Assembly (NCBI GenBank): GCA_045504435.1
Contig: JBEULC010000005.1
Location: forward strand, 62,001-126,000
Origin: JBEULC01 sp045504435
GTDB lineage: Bacteria > Pseudomonadota > Alphaproteobacteria > WRAU01 > Hepatincolaceae
Reading direction: 5' to 3'
DNA: 64,000 nucleotides
Below are positions 27,502 through 36,000 of this stretch, piece by piece. Positions within the stretch are counted from its first letter, which is position 1. Every line of letters begins with the position of its first letter. Made by a program: the position numbers and the translations under genes. Under the pieces are notes generated by a model. That model was not told where the DNA came from and did no database searches. It worked only from the letters and a program-made list of their open reading frames with translations.

Positions 27502-29124
27502 ATGTTTATAAATTATTTCTTAGGTTTAATGGCCTTTTTAGGATTTCTGTTAATTATAAATAAAAACCAAAAAATTAGCTTTTATATAGGCCTAACCGGA
27601 ATTTTAGTGGCCGCTTATTTTACTTATAAGTTGGATTATTATCAGCCACCTATAGGATACCTTAGTTTTTTAAATTTTAGTAATATAAATTACACCATGG
27701 CTATTGTCTTTAGTTTAGCCTTTATTATAGGCAATATATTTATTTTAATGAGTAAAGTAGTTAATTTTAAGGAAATGGGTCTAATTTTTATCTATTTCTC
27801 CTGTGCAATTGGAGTAATTTTTGCTCAAGATTTTATTACACTTTTTATTTTTTGGGAAATTTTGGCATTGGCCGCAACCTTTATTATTTTGAGTTCTTCT
27901 AACCCTAAAGCTTACCCTACTGCGCTTAAATATTTTACCATTCATGCTTTGGCGGGGATATTTTTAATTATAGGGATAGTTTCCTATGTGTATACTACAG
28001 GAACCACTTTATTACCTACCCAGGCTTTAAGTTTAAGCAATCCTTTTAATTATTTTATTTTTATTGCTATTTTAATCTGTTTAGGCTTTCCTCCTTTCTC
28101 TTCTTGGTTAATAGAGGGATATAGCTATAGCTCCTCTACCGCTTCTATATTTTTATCAATCTTTACTACTAAAGTGGCAATTTTCACCTTATTTAAACTT
28201 TTTTATAACCAATATGATCTGCTATATTTTGGCATAATTTTAGCGGCCTATGGCATTATATTTTCTTTGTTTACTTCTAATATAAGAAAAATATTATCCT
28301 TTGCTATTATTCAGCAATTAGGAATTACTATGATTGCTATAGCTTTTGTGGATTTTTATCACCATACCTTTCTTATTAGCTATTTAATTTCTGATATTTT
28401 ATATAAATTAGGCTTTTTTATGATTGTAGCTATCTTATCATCGCGTTTTAATACGGATAATATATATAGATTAAGAAAGTCTATAAACTTAAAATCTTTT
28501 ATAGGAGTAATGTTAATTATTTTAGCGCTACAAGCTTTGGGAGCGCCTTTTACCGGTGGTTTTATTACTAAAACCTATTTAACTTCTACAGTATCTGAAA
28601 CAAGTTCGTATTGGGTAAATTATATACTTATGTTCTTTATTATGTGCGGTAGTTTAAATATCGGCATTAGAATACCTTATACACTGCTAAATTTCGGGAA
28701 TACAGGATCAAAAATCACTTTAGCTACAAATTATAAGGTGGTTCCTTTCTTAGTTTTGATTGTGGTTTTAGAAGCAATTTTCCTTTTACATTATGCTAGT
28801 TTTTTCAATTTAGCTAATATTTGGCATTCCTTACAGGTAATTGGTGGAGGATTAATATTATTTATATTAATCAATAGGTTTATTAAAAATAAGCATAAAA
28901 CTATTAATTTAAACATCAATAAAGCAAAAAACCTGCTTAGGATTTTTGCTTTAAATTTTCTTCAAAACATGATTAAAATAGATTTGATTTTTGCCCTTAA
29001 TAAAACGGCAAAAATTTTATATAATAAAATTACAGCTATAAGTTATCAAAAGTATAGTTATAGCTCTCCTTTAACTTTTTATAGTTTGGTGATTTTAATT
29101 TTATTATATTTTATTCTTAGCTAA
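27502..29124 (+). CDS. Mrp-type antiporter, third NuoL/M/N-like subunit
   Basis: 540 residues, about 14 helices plus a C-terminal amphipathic stretch. The helix-5 glutamate is kept (LFIFWEILALAATFI). In helix 7 the family K...P.H.WLP..Y motif has become LICLGFPPFSSWLIEGYSYSSST, so the pump lysine and histidine are gone. The helix-8 lysine remains (FTTKVAIFTLF). It may be a structural subunit or pump differently. It ends the operon; decayed DNA follows. Confidence 0.85.
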   Translation: MFINYFLGLMAFLGFLLIINKNQKISFYIGLTGILVAAYFTYKLDYYQPPIGYLSFLNFSNINYTMAIVFSLAFIIGNIFILMSKVVNFKEMGLIFIYFSCAIGVIFAQDFITLFIFWEILALAATFIILSSSNPKAYPTALKYFTIHALAGIFLIIGIVSYVYTTGTTLLPTQALSLSNPFNYFIFIAILICLGFPPFSSWLIEGYSYSSSTASIFLSIFTTKVAIFTLFKLFYNQYDLLYFGIILAAYGIIFSLFTSNIRKILSFAIIQQLGITMIAIAFVDFYHHTFLISYLISDILYKLGFFMIVAILSSRFNTDNIYRLRKSINLKSFIGVMLIILALQALGAPFTGGFITKTYLTSTVSETSSYWVNYILMFFIMCGSLNIGIRIPYTLLNFGNTGSKITLATNYKVVPFLVLIVVLEAIFLLHYASFFNLANIWHSLQVIGGGLILFILINRFIKNKHKTINLNINKAKNLLRIFALNFLQNMIKIDLIFALNKTAKILYNKITAISYQKYSYSSPLTFYSLVILILLYFILS

Positions 29125-29159
29125 CTTATATTTTTAATTTTATATCTCACTTAATTTTT

Positions 29160-29790
29160 ATGGAAGATAAAATAATTAGTATTACTGAAAAGTATACTAA
29201 TTATATAGACTTAAGATATGTTACAGAAAATAATTTTGTTGGGGGGGGGGTTCTTATACAAATCTACTAAATTATTTTTACATCTTGATGCTGCAAGTAA
29301 ATTAAAAAATACTTTTGCTTATGTCAAAGCTTTAGGTTATAAAAATCATTTTTTGAGTAACCCATTTACAGGGAGTGCTTCCATACCCAAGGTGTAGCTA
29401 TGATCTTACTTTAGTAGATATAAAAAGTGGCAAATAATTTTAGATATGAATACAAAGTTTGATACCTCTATAGCAAAGTTCAATCATGCTTATGCTTTTA
29501 CTCAAAATATTAAAAATTTTATAAATTTCCAACTATTTTTAATAATACTAAAGAAAAAATAAAAACCAAGGAAAGGTTGGTCTTTAAAAAAAATTTAAAA
29601 AATCGTGCTATTTAAGCATCTATGATTGAAATTACTGGTTTTACCCCCCTTGCCTTTAGCATGGGAGCACTATCATATTAAACTTTATGCTAGTTATCCG
29701 GATTATCAAAATTATCCCCACATATCTGATCTTGTAAGATATACTTTGAAAATTAGCTTTCAAATCTAGCTTTACACTTTATTGCAGCTT
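29160..29790 (+). pseudogene. D-alanyl-D-alanine dipeptidase remnant (VanX/DdpX family)
   Basis: The start reads MEDKIISITEKYTNYIDLRY in frame, followed by VTENNFV, as in the family (DLRY.T..NF.G). A run of ten G at 29241-29250 then shifts the frame; in the next frame it continues LYKSTKLFLHLDAASKLKN. Later fragments in different frames are FLSNPFTG, HTQGVAM, LTLVDIKSGK, LDMNTKFDTS and PLPLAWEHYHI, in the right order. The stretch with the catalytic YRP region is missing. With several shifts, stops and a deletion, no functional dipeptidase can be made. Confidence 0.85.
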
Positions 29791-29835
29791 ATTTTAAGCT
29801 ACCTTGTTGGGTAAATTTATAATAGTTAATTAGGA

Positions 29836-30441
29836 TTATAAGATATAGAAAAAAACTGGTATAATACCTACACTTTGTAAGGATAATATTGTAAAAACCG
29901 CTATGCCTATAATAAAAAACCACATAGCATCAAAAATCATTTTTACTACATCTTTATAATAAATATGGTAATAATTCTGGGCGCGCCATAAAGAAAAATT
30001 AGGTATAAATTTGGGTGTAGAAGAATTTAGATATTTTTGGTAATTTTCACCAAAAATATCTAATAATTTATTTTCTTCATAAGCAATAACAAAATAATAA
30101 TAAATCATAAAGCCCAGGATAAAAAATATCGCTATAAAAATACTACTATAAATTACCGTTACCCCCACCATGGCGATAAATGAAAAGAAATACAAAGGAT
30201 TACGGCTAATAGAATAAATTCCAGTAGTGGCTAAATTTTTATCTTTGCCCGCACTAATAAATAATATACTAAAAATTCTACCGATAATCCCAATAACAAT
30301 TAAGGTTAATCCTAAAATTAAAGCAATAGGATAATAAGGAGTGTTATAGATAAGCGGTTGTGTGAAAATACCTAAAACTCCAAGAAAACTTAATAATAAT
30401 CTCGCAGAAAACAATCTATATTTATAAAAAAACTGCTGCAT
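29836..30441 (-). CDS. Isoprenylcysteine/phospholipid methyltransferase-family membrane protein
   Basis: 201 residues with about five membrane helices. The signature TGIYSISRNPLYFFSFI followed later by EENKLLDIFGENYQKYLNSSTPKFIP is typical of the ICMT/PEMT superfamily, where the G.Y...RHP.Y and E...L...FG..Y..Y segments bind S-adenosylmethionine and the acceptor. The bacterial substrates are mostly unknown. It stands alone, divergent from tatA. Confidence 0.85.
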   Translation of the reverse strand: MQQFFYKYRLFSARLLLSFLGVLGIFTQPLIYNTPYYPIALILGLTLIVIGIIGRIFSILFISAGKDKNLATTGIYSISRNPLYFFSFIAMVGVTVIYSSIFIAIFFILGFMIYYYFVIAYEENKLLDIFGENYQKYLNSSTPKFIPNFSLWRAQNYYHIYYKDVVKMIFDAMWFFIIGIAVFTILSLQSVGIIPVFFYIL

Positions 30442-30552
30442 TTAGATAAATTCCTTGGCATTTTTAACTTTATTATATTAAGATATCTTATATAAGATAT
30501 AATGGTTTAGCAACCAAAAAAATTATAACTGTTGTAATTTAAGGAAAAACAA

Positions 30553-30939
30553 TTGGGCATCTTTAGCTTTTGGCACTGGATTATTGTTTTAATAGTAATC
30601 TTGATTATTTTCGGGGGCAGAGGGAAAATATCCTCTATTATGGGAGATATCGGAAGAGGCTTTCGTAGTTTAAAAAATGAGATGAATAAAAACGATTTAA
30701 AAAAGCCTACTCACTACCCTCCTTACCCGCAACAACATTCTAAAAAGTTTAATAAAAATTATAAAAATCAGCTTAATCAACATCAAAATAATCATCCGGT
30801 TTCTATTAATCCCTTGCCTTTTGTTGGAAATAAAAACCCTTCTAAAAATAAAAATTTTAATCACTCTTCTAAAAGTCAACCTCATAATTTCCAATCTAAA
30901 CGACCAATTAATGCTAATAGCAACAAAAAAGGCAGGTAA
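30553..30939 (+). CDS. tatA: Twin-arginine translocase subunit TatA/E
   Basis: 128 residues. The N-terminal membrane helix HWIIVLIVILIIFG precedes an amphipathic helix (GDIGRGFRSLKNEMNK), the hallmark of TatA. The FGPGKLP-type hinge is altered to FGGRGKI. The start is a TTG at 30553 preceded by AAGGAAAA, giving MGIFSFWHW. The C-terminal 75 residues are a basic, Asn/Gln/Pro-rich tail. TatA polymerises to carry folded proteins across the inner membrane. The lipoprotein gene starts 7 bases after its stop. Confidence 0.9.
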   Translation: MGIFSFWHWIIVLIVILIIFGGRGKISSIMGDIGRGFRSLKNEMNKNDLKKPTHYPPYPQQHSKKFNKNYKNQLNQHQNNHPVSINPLPFVGNKNPSKNKNFNHSSKSQPHNFQSKRPINANSNKKGR

Positions 30940-30946
30940 ATTCAAT

Positions 30947-31501
30947 ATGCAATTATCCATTAAAAAATCTCCTGCTTGTTTAAAAATTTTTACTTTAAGT
31001 GTGATTTTATTATCTTTAAGTGCTTGTTTTAGTCTTAATCCTAAACCCAAGATTAATACACTATTAGGTATTAACGCTTTAACCTCAGATGTTAAAACCT
31101 CTTTACAAGCACATGATTTTTTATTTTTACCTAAACCTTCTAATCATAATTCTTTAGTTTTCTATCACGAAGATTATCCAAGCATTAGCATAACTTTATT
31201 TTCTGAATCTAATTTAAATTATATCAATGGTGTATTTATTACTATGCCTTTTGATGATAAACATAAAAATCCTGATAGTTTAAGCCGCCAAATTATTAAT
31301 AATAAAGTTTTAAATTTAATTAAAGGCGCTTTAAAAGATCTGCCTTGTAATGATGACATAAATTTCTTACGTAATGAGTTTAGCTGCCTCAGCAATTATA
31401 CAGTAAATTATGAGATTTTTGAGGATAAGCTAAATTCTATACGTGGGGTACTAAAGATTAAGCCTAACCGTCAAATTAGTATTAATATCTCTCCTAGTTA
31501 A
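30947..31501 (+). CDS. Putative lipoprotein
   Basis: 184 residues from the ATG at 30947 (MQLSIKKSPAC). A hydrophobic signal ends in the lipobox LSAC with the lipidated cysteine at residue 27. The mature part is mainly polar with four cysteines or so, including CNDDINFLRNEFSCLSNY, and has no motif I recognise. A longer frame starting at 30821 overlaps tatA out of frame and is not used. GGCAGG precedes the start. It is probably cotranscribed with tatA. Confidence 0.75.
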   Translation: MQLSIKKSPACLKIFTLSVILLSLSACFSLNPKPKINTLLGINALTSDVKTSLQAHDFLFLPKPSNHNSLVFYHEDYPSISITLFSESNLNYINGVFITMPFDDKHKNPDSLSRQIINNKVLNLIKGALKDLPCNDDINFLRNEFSCLSNYTVNYEIFEDKLNSIRGVLKIKPNRQISINISPS

Positions 31502-31523
31502 TTATAGGGATAAATTAGCTTTA

Positions 31524-31552
31524 TTGACAAATAAACATTATATACTTATATA
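31524..31552 (+). promoter_or_regulatory. Sigma-70 promoter of the NAD(P)H oxidoreductase gene
   Basis: TTGACA (31524-31529) and TATATA (31547-31552) are separated by 17 bases, a near-consensus housekeeping promoter. The start codon lies about 48 bases further, with AAGG before it. Confidence 0.75.
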
Positions 31553-31599
31553 ACAATAGCTTACAAAAACAACCAAAGTCTAAATAAAAGGTAATAAAT

Positions 31600-32157
31600 A
31601 TGAAATCTATCCTTCTAGTTGTGGGTCATAATAATTTAGATATATCAGTTGCTAATAAAGGTCTTCTTGAATCCATTAAAGGCAAACAAGGAGTTACTAT
31701 TCATAATTTACATGAGCACGATCATTTAAAAAAATTATATTTTAATGATGAGGTGATAAAAGCTGAGCAAGAGAAAATATTGCAACATAATATCATCCTT
31801 TTCCAATTTCCAGTACAATGGTATAGTAAGCCTGCTATATTGAAAATGTGGACAGATAACGTATTAGCCTATGGATTTGCCCATGGTCCTAATGGAGATA
31901 AATTAGTAGGTAAAGCTATGGCGGCTGTAGCTACTACAGGAGTTCCAACTGCTGCTTATACTCATGAAGGATATAATAAAAGACTGTTAAAGGATTATTT
32001 CTTTTCTCTTGAACAAATGGCACAATATATGAAAGCAGACTATAAGGGATTTCTTCATATTGATGCTTCACGTTCAGAAAACGAGGAAAATCATAAAGCA
32101 AAAACCTTAGAAAATTCTAAGAATTATAATGATTTTATAGATAGTTTGCTATATTAA
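31600..32157 (+). CDS. NAD(P)H-dependent oxidoreductase (flavodoxin-like fold, KefF/MdaB type)
   Basis: 185 residues of the NQO1/KefF/MdaB quinone reductase family, which uses FAD or FMN and NAD(P)H to reduce quinones by two electrons. Supporting pieces are ILLVVGHNNLDISVANKGLLE at the N terminus, ILFQFPVQWYSKPAILKMWTDNVLAYGFAHG (the P.WWyg.Pa.lK.w.D rv...g.ayg signature) and ATTGVPTAAYTHEG. It has its own promoter and is followed by a strong palindrome, so it is a single-gene transcript. Confidence 0.9.
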   Translation: MKSILLVVGHNNLDISVANKGLLESIKGKQGVTIHNLHEHDHLKKLYFNDEVIKAEQEKILQHNIILFQFPVQWYSKPAILKMWTDNVLAYGFAHGPNGDKLVGKAMAAVATTGVPTAAYTHEGYNKRLLKDYFFSLEQMAQYMKADYKGFLHIDASRSENEENHKAKTLENSKNYNDFIDSLLY

Positions 32158-32163
32158 AATCTT

Positions 32164-32209
32164 ATAATAAATATAGCTCTTATTTAAGAATAAGAGCTAT
32201 ATTTATTAT
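32164..32209. terminator. Perfect 21-base-pair hairpin, bidirectional terminator candidate
   Basis: 21 bases at 32164-32184, containing TATAGCTCTTATT, are perfectly complementary to 32189-32209 around the four-base loop TAAG. It begins 7 bases after the oxidoreductase stop and lies 64 bases before the convergent minus-strand gene end. There is no long T run, but the stem is strong enough to serve both strands. Confidence 0.7.
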
Positions 32210-32272
32210 AGTTAATTATTAATATTTAGCCTGTTTTTTGGCAAATTTATTAAGAAAAGTAGCTATTTAGGT

Positions 32273-32659
32273 TTAAATTTTCTTAGAGCTCCTTTTAGTT
32301 TTCCTTATTAACTTATGTTCTTTATTCCCTTCTTCTTTTATCTTGTATTTATACATTATGTATTCTTTATCTGTATGAAGGCCGATCTTTTTCCAAAGGT
32401 AATATATTCCTAAAAAAATCAGACTAGCACTTAATCCATAAAGTACCATATCAAAATAGGTAAGGCCGCTATTAGCTAATAAAGCTATAATATTATTACC
32501 TGTAGTCTTATCAATCAAGCCAACACCCATTAAACCCGCTACAATAAAAGATATTCCCTTTGGAGTATTTTTATTTAAAATTCTATTGCGTATAATATCT
32601 TCTGTTAGGGTAGCTGCTGCTTTAAGAAAATTTTTTATAAAAGTACTTAAAGTTTGCAT
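32273..32659 (-). CDS. Hypothetical small membrane protein
   Basis: 128 residues. Two hydrophobic segments (GISFIVAGLMGVGLI, residues about 35-49, and MVLYGLSASLIFLGIYYLW, about 71-89) are followed by a very basic C terminus (KLIRKTKRSSKKI). The layout resembles small phage holins, but no lysis gene is nearby and I do not recognise a family. It stands alone and convergent to the oxidoreductase gene. Confidence 0.5.
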   Translation of the reverse strand: MQTLSTFIKNFLKAAATLTEDIIRNRILNKNTPKGISFIVAGLMGVGLIDKTTGNNIIALLANSGLTYFDMVLYGLSASLIFLGIYYLWKKIGLHTDKEYIMYKYKIKEEGNKEHKLIRKTKRSSKKI

Positions 32660-33328
32660 TGTGATTTTCCTCTGTATTTTATTTAATTACTTTAACTAAA
32701 CATTAAATTATCTTAAATGGAACCTAGATATATTTAATAAATAATTATACTTTATATTTATAATAAAAGCAAGAATTATATACTTATAGTGTATATAAAT
32801 AATTTTATGTCTTGCTAAATTTCCCTTTTAAAGCTTTATAATGCTTATTATGTAAAATCAGTAAAATTGTTAGAAAAAAGGTATTAAAAGGGCTTTTGAA
32901 GACTTTAATATAAGAAAATTGAACAGACTAATTTTGCTTACATTATAATTTATTTGCCTCTTAGCAACAGATTAAAAGTGGTAAAATTAAAGATACTAAT
33001 TTTTTTATTAAAGTCCTCTAACTTTTTATATTTAATTTTTAAATATTATATAAAATTAATCCCAAGGCTACTTAGCTAATTCTATAGAGCATCTATCTGT
33101 TTAAACTTAGATTTTATTATAACTTACCTTATTATTTACCGCTTTTTGTCTATTTTCTATATCTATTTTTCCTATATTATCTACTTAAATTTTATTTTTA
33201 ATTTCTAATTTTATCATAATTTATTTTTTAGGTATTTAAATATAACAATTTATTTGCTAATTAGATTCAAATCTATATACTAATATTGTAGTATATCACT
33301 AGAATTATAAAGCTTATATAATTATTAA
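32660..33328. other. Intergenic region upstream of tRNA-Lys
   Basis: About 670 bases of AT-rich DNA without a frame or recognisable remnant. Its 3' end holds the tRNA promoter: TATAAT at 33317-33322, with a weak -35 (TATCAC, 33294-33299) 17 bases earlier. Confidence 0.5.
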
Positions 33329-33404
33329 GGGTACTTAGCTCAGTCGGTAGAGCGTCTGACTCTTAATCAGAATGTCGATGGTTCGATCCCATCAGTACCC
33401 ACCA
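33329..33404 (+). tRNA. tRNA-Lys (anticodon CUU)
   Basis: A complete 76-base cloverleaf with encoded CCA. The acceptor GGGTACT pairs with AGTACCC. The D arm is GCTC...GAGC. The anticodon stem TCTGA/TCAGA holds the loop CTCTTAA, giving CTT at the anticodon. The T arm is GATGG-TTCGATC-CCATC. It reads AAG codons. Confidence 0.97.
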
Positions 33405-33657
33405 TAAAACTTAGGCATTAATCATCTTTTGAAGTTGAGCAATTTTACTATAATCTAAAATTCTGCCTATAAAAATACTAGTATATCTTATAGCTAACAA
33501 AATTAAATGGTAAAAATGATTTGAGAGGAATTTTGAACCCATTTACCCATATTTGACTTATATAAGCTAGTATTTATATATAGTATAGCAAGATTCTTAG
33601 TTTCATTTTTTCTAATTTTTTGCCTAATTTATATGGGGTCTTTAAATATATAGATCT

Positions 33658-34803
33658 TTAAATTTTATCTTCTAAATATTTTTTTCCTTTGAGCTTATCA
33701 GGTAAGTAATCTTCTTCATCGTAAGGTTTATAACCTTTTTTATATCCTAAATCTTTCATTAATTTAGTAGGAGCATTGCGTATTTTAAGAGGTATGGGAA
33801 GATTACCAAATCTTTTAGCATCTACAAGTGCCTCCATAATCGCTTTATAAGAACTTTTATCCTTTTTACATTTTGCTAGATAAACCGTGCCGTGACCAAG
33901 ATTTATAATGCATTCAGGATAACCTATATTTGCGCACGCTTGAAAAACCGCATTTGCAATTACTAAAGCTCCTTTATCAGCTAAACCAACATCTTCACTT
34001 GCAAAAATCACTATCCTGCGGGCGATGAATAAAGGATCCTCCCCTCCTTCAATCATTCTTGCTAAATAATAAAGAGCAGCATCAGGTTGACTGGCTCGCA
34101 TAGATTTTATAAAAGCAGAGATAGTATCATAATGTTCTTCACTTTTTTTATCATAGCGTAAAAATTTCGATTGAATAGCTTGTTTTAAATTTTCTGCGGT
34201 GATTTTCCCGTAAAGACTTAAGGTATTTTCAAGGATAGTAATAACTTTACGAGCATCTCCATTAACCATATTCACCAACCAGTGAATAGTGTCTTCATCA
34301 AGCTCGCCTGCTACTTTATTTATTATCTGTTTTAGCTCTTCTTCATTTAAAGGATTTAAAATAAATACCTGGCATCTAGAAAGCAAAGGTGAGATGATTT
34401 CAAAGGAAGGATTTTCTGTAGTTGCTCCTATTAAATATAATTTTCCTGATTCTACAAAAGGCAAAAGATAATCTTGTTGAGTTTTATTAAAACGGTGAAT
34501 TTCATCCAAAAATAAAATTTTAGGTCTATCAAAAATGTTACCTTGGATTTCAACAATTTTACGAATATCTTCTTTACCTGCAGAAGTTGCGGAAAGCTCA
34601 AAATAATCAGCCTCTATGGATTTAGCATACAAACGGGAAATTGTAGTTTTTCCTACTCCAGGAGGGCCCCACAATATAAAGGAAAACAAATGTTTTTGCT
34701 CAATAGCTATTTTAAGAGGCTTACCTTCTCCAATAAGGTGAGTTTGGCCAATTACTTCTTTTAGTAATTTTGGTCGGATTTTATTGGCAAGTGGTTCATA
34801 CAT
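33658..34803 (-). CDS. rarA: Replication-associated recombination protein A (RarA/MgsA, AAA+ ATPase)
   Basis: 381 residues. A clamp-loader-like ATPase that acts at stalled replication forks. Walker A is WGPPGVGKTT with K52, Walker B is ILFLDEIHRFNKTQQD, sensor 1 is GATTENPSFEI and SRCQVF carries the arginine finger region. The C-terminal tetramer region contains DAALYYLARMIEGGEDPLFIARR and ASEDVGLAD, RarA signatures. It is shorter than E. coli RarA (447 aa), mostly at the N terminus. It stands alone. Confidence 0.94.
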   Translation of the reverse strand: MYEPLANKIRPKLLKEVIGQTHLIGEGKPLKIAIEQKHLFSFILWGPPGVGKTTISRLYAKSIEADYFELSATSAGKEDIRKIVEIQGNIFDRPKILFLDEIHRFNKTQQDYLLPFVESGKLYLIGATTENPSFEIISPLLSRCQVFILNPLNEEELKQIINKVAGELDEDTIHWLVNMVNGDARKVITILENTLSLYGKITAENLKQAIQSKFLRYDKKSEEHYDTISAFIKSMRASQPDAALYYLARMIEGGEDPLFIARRIVIFASEDVGLADKGALVIANAVFQACANIGYPECIINLGHGTVYLAKCKKDKSSYKAIMEALVDAKRFGNLPIPLKIRNAPTKLMKDLGYKKGYKPYDEEDYLPDKLKGKKYLEDKI

Positions 34804-34951
34804 ACTTTAACATCTTACTTTTAGCTATTACATATCCCCCAGGGAACCATTGAGGATTATTGCTTTTTATTATAGCATATCTATTATACTTTTGTAAATT
34901 AGGAGAGCGATTCCCTTACACAATGATTAATTTATTGGGCTGAGTAAATTT

Positions 34952-34984
34952 CATCAATGCTATCGTTGATGTTTTTTATTTTAT
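34952..34984 (+). terminator. Rho-independent terminator without an obvious upstream gene
   Basis: CATCAA (34952-34957) pairs with TTGATG (34966-34971), extended inwards by two further pairs, and is followed at once by TTTTTTATTTTAT. The nearest gene (rarA) is on the other strand, so the transcript it ends is unknown. Confidence 0.65.
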
Positions 34985-35020
34985 GTGTTTCCCGCTTTTT
35001 AATAACCTACCTCCTTAGTC

Positions 35021-35081
35021 TATATAGCTTTTAGTGGACCCCCTTCTAGACCTGACGCTAAGGGGGTCTAAAATCTATATA
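35021..35081. repeat. Long imperfect palindrome with GC-rich core
   Basis: The perfect inner arms GACCCCCTT (35037-35045) and AAGGGGGTC (35060-35068) enclose a 14-base loop. Outer arms continue the pairing: TATATAG-x-TTTTAG on the left matches CTAAAA-x-CTATATA on the right, apart from one mismatch and a three-base bulge. The core is far richer in G+C than its surroundings. It lies between rarA and an integrase remnant. Confidence 0.8.
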
Positions 35082-35349
35082 AATTACTTATTTAGGTTTA
35101 AAGGTTTCTTAACATAGCAGCTATAAGTAAAAAACAATATATTAGGCAATATCTTAGTCCCCTTACTAAAGCTTTAATGGCCATAAGCATTATTTTTAAT
35201 ATATTTTTATTAAAATATTTGTGTCTGCAGGGAGATTTTGTGCAAGCTACTACATTTTATTTTATAAAGTATCTCCCTCATTGCTAAAGATATCATAAAG
35301 AAAAAAATAAAAGGCAAAGAATTTTTGGATTACATTAATTTTTCTATAA

Positions 35350-35778
35350 AAAACAGGCTTAAGAAAAGGCGAACAAACAAGTCTAATGTGGAATGAGGTA
35401 AATTTTGAAAACAAAGATATTTATATAAAAACTAGTAAAACTGGTGAAGCGGGAAGTGTACCTTTATCCCCGATTGCTTTAAAAATTTTACTTGAACGTA
35501 GCAAATTAAATCTTCCAAAACCTTTTAATAGGATTATTGATTTTGCTAAATTTAAACGGACTTTAGCAGAAGCAAGTATAAGTAAAGAATTTAGATGGCA
35601 TGACCTCCGCCATACTTGTGCCTCTTGGTTGATTAAAGGATGGTTTAGTTGGCAAGATGATTTAATGGATATATATAGAGTATCAAAATGGTTGCGTCAT
35701 AGTGATGTAAAGATGACCCAAATCTATGCTCATTTAACCACTGAAGATTTAAAGAATCAAATTAATAATGCCAAATAA
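35350..35778 (+). pseudogene. Tyrosine recombinase (phage integrase) remnant, catalytic domain only
   Basis: The C-terminal catalytic part of a tyrosine integrase. TGLRKGE (first catalytic Arg), then HDLRHTCASWLI (His and second Arg) and LRHSDVKMTQIYAHL (third His, and Tyr nucleophile) are all present. Upstream the frame has a TAA at 35347-35349 and another at about 35296, and the core-binding and arm-binding domains are missing. The first Met in frame is at 35386. The gene ends 147 bases from the 3' end of tRNA-Lys (UUU), a normal place for an integrase. A tandem repeat AAAATTGTGTC occurs at the stop (35777-35798). Confidence 0.85.
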
Positions 35779-35924
35779 AATTGTGTCAAAATTGTGTCAC
35801 GCTATATTATACCATAGGGAAAATTGAGGCATATCAAGGGTTTATAAAAGATAGATAATTTTTATAATATCTAAATAATTTCCTTATAAATGCGGGGTTT
35901 GGCAAGAGAAAAGGCGTTTCAAAG

Positions 35925-36000
35925 TGGTGGGTATTGATGGATTCGAACCATCGACCCTTTGATTAAAAGTCAAATGCTCTACCGACTGAGCTAAATACCC
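35925..36000 (-). tRNA. tRNA-Lys (anticodon UUU)
   Basis: A complete 76-base cloverleaf on the minus strand with encoded CCA. The acceptor GGGTATT pairs with AATACCC. The anticodon stem TTTGA/TCAAA holds the loop CTTTTAA, giving TTT. The T arm is GATGG-TTCGAAT-CCATC. Its 3' end faces the integrase remnant and is the likely former attachment site. Confidence 0.97.

Larger units (their letters stand above)
34804..35349. other. Intergenic region with two hairpins, upstream of the integrase remnant
   Basis: About 545 bases between rarA and the integrase remnant. It contains a T-tailed plus-strand terminator-like hairpin (34952-34984), a long GC-rich imperfect palindrome (35021-35081) and, at its end, a few integrase-like codons broken by stops. 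No intact gene is present. Confidence 0.6.

Noticed and set aside
30697..31050. 117-codon minus-strand frame opposite tatA and the lipoprotein gene
   Set aside because: It lies antisense to two recognisable genes and its translation has no family features; it is a shadow frame.
32273..32659. Phage holin
   Set aside because: The two-helix, basic-tail layout fits, but there is no lysis partner and it is 11 kb from the phage module; left as hypothetical.
33519..33560. Fragment resembling a tRNA 3' half (GAGAGGAATTTTGAACCC)
   Set aside because: No acceptor or anticodon stem can be formed around it; likely chance similarity.
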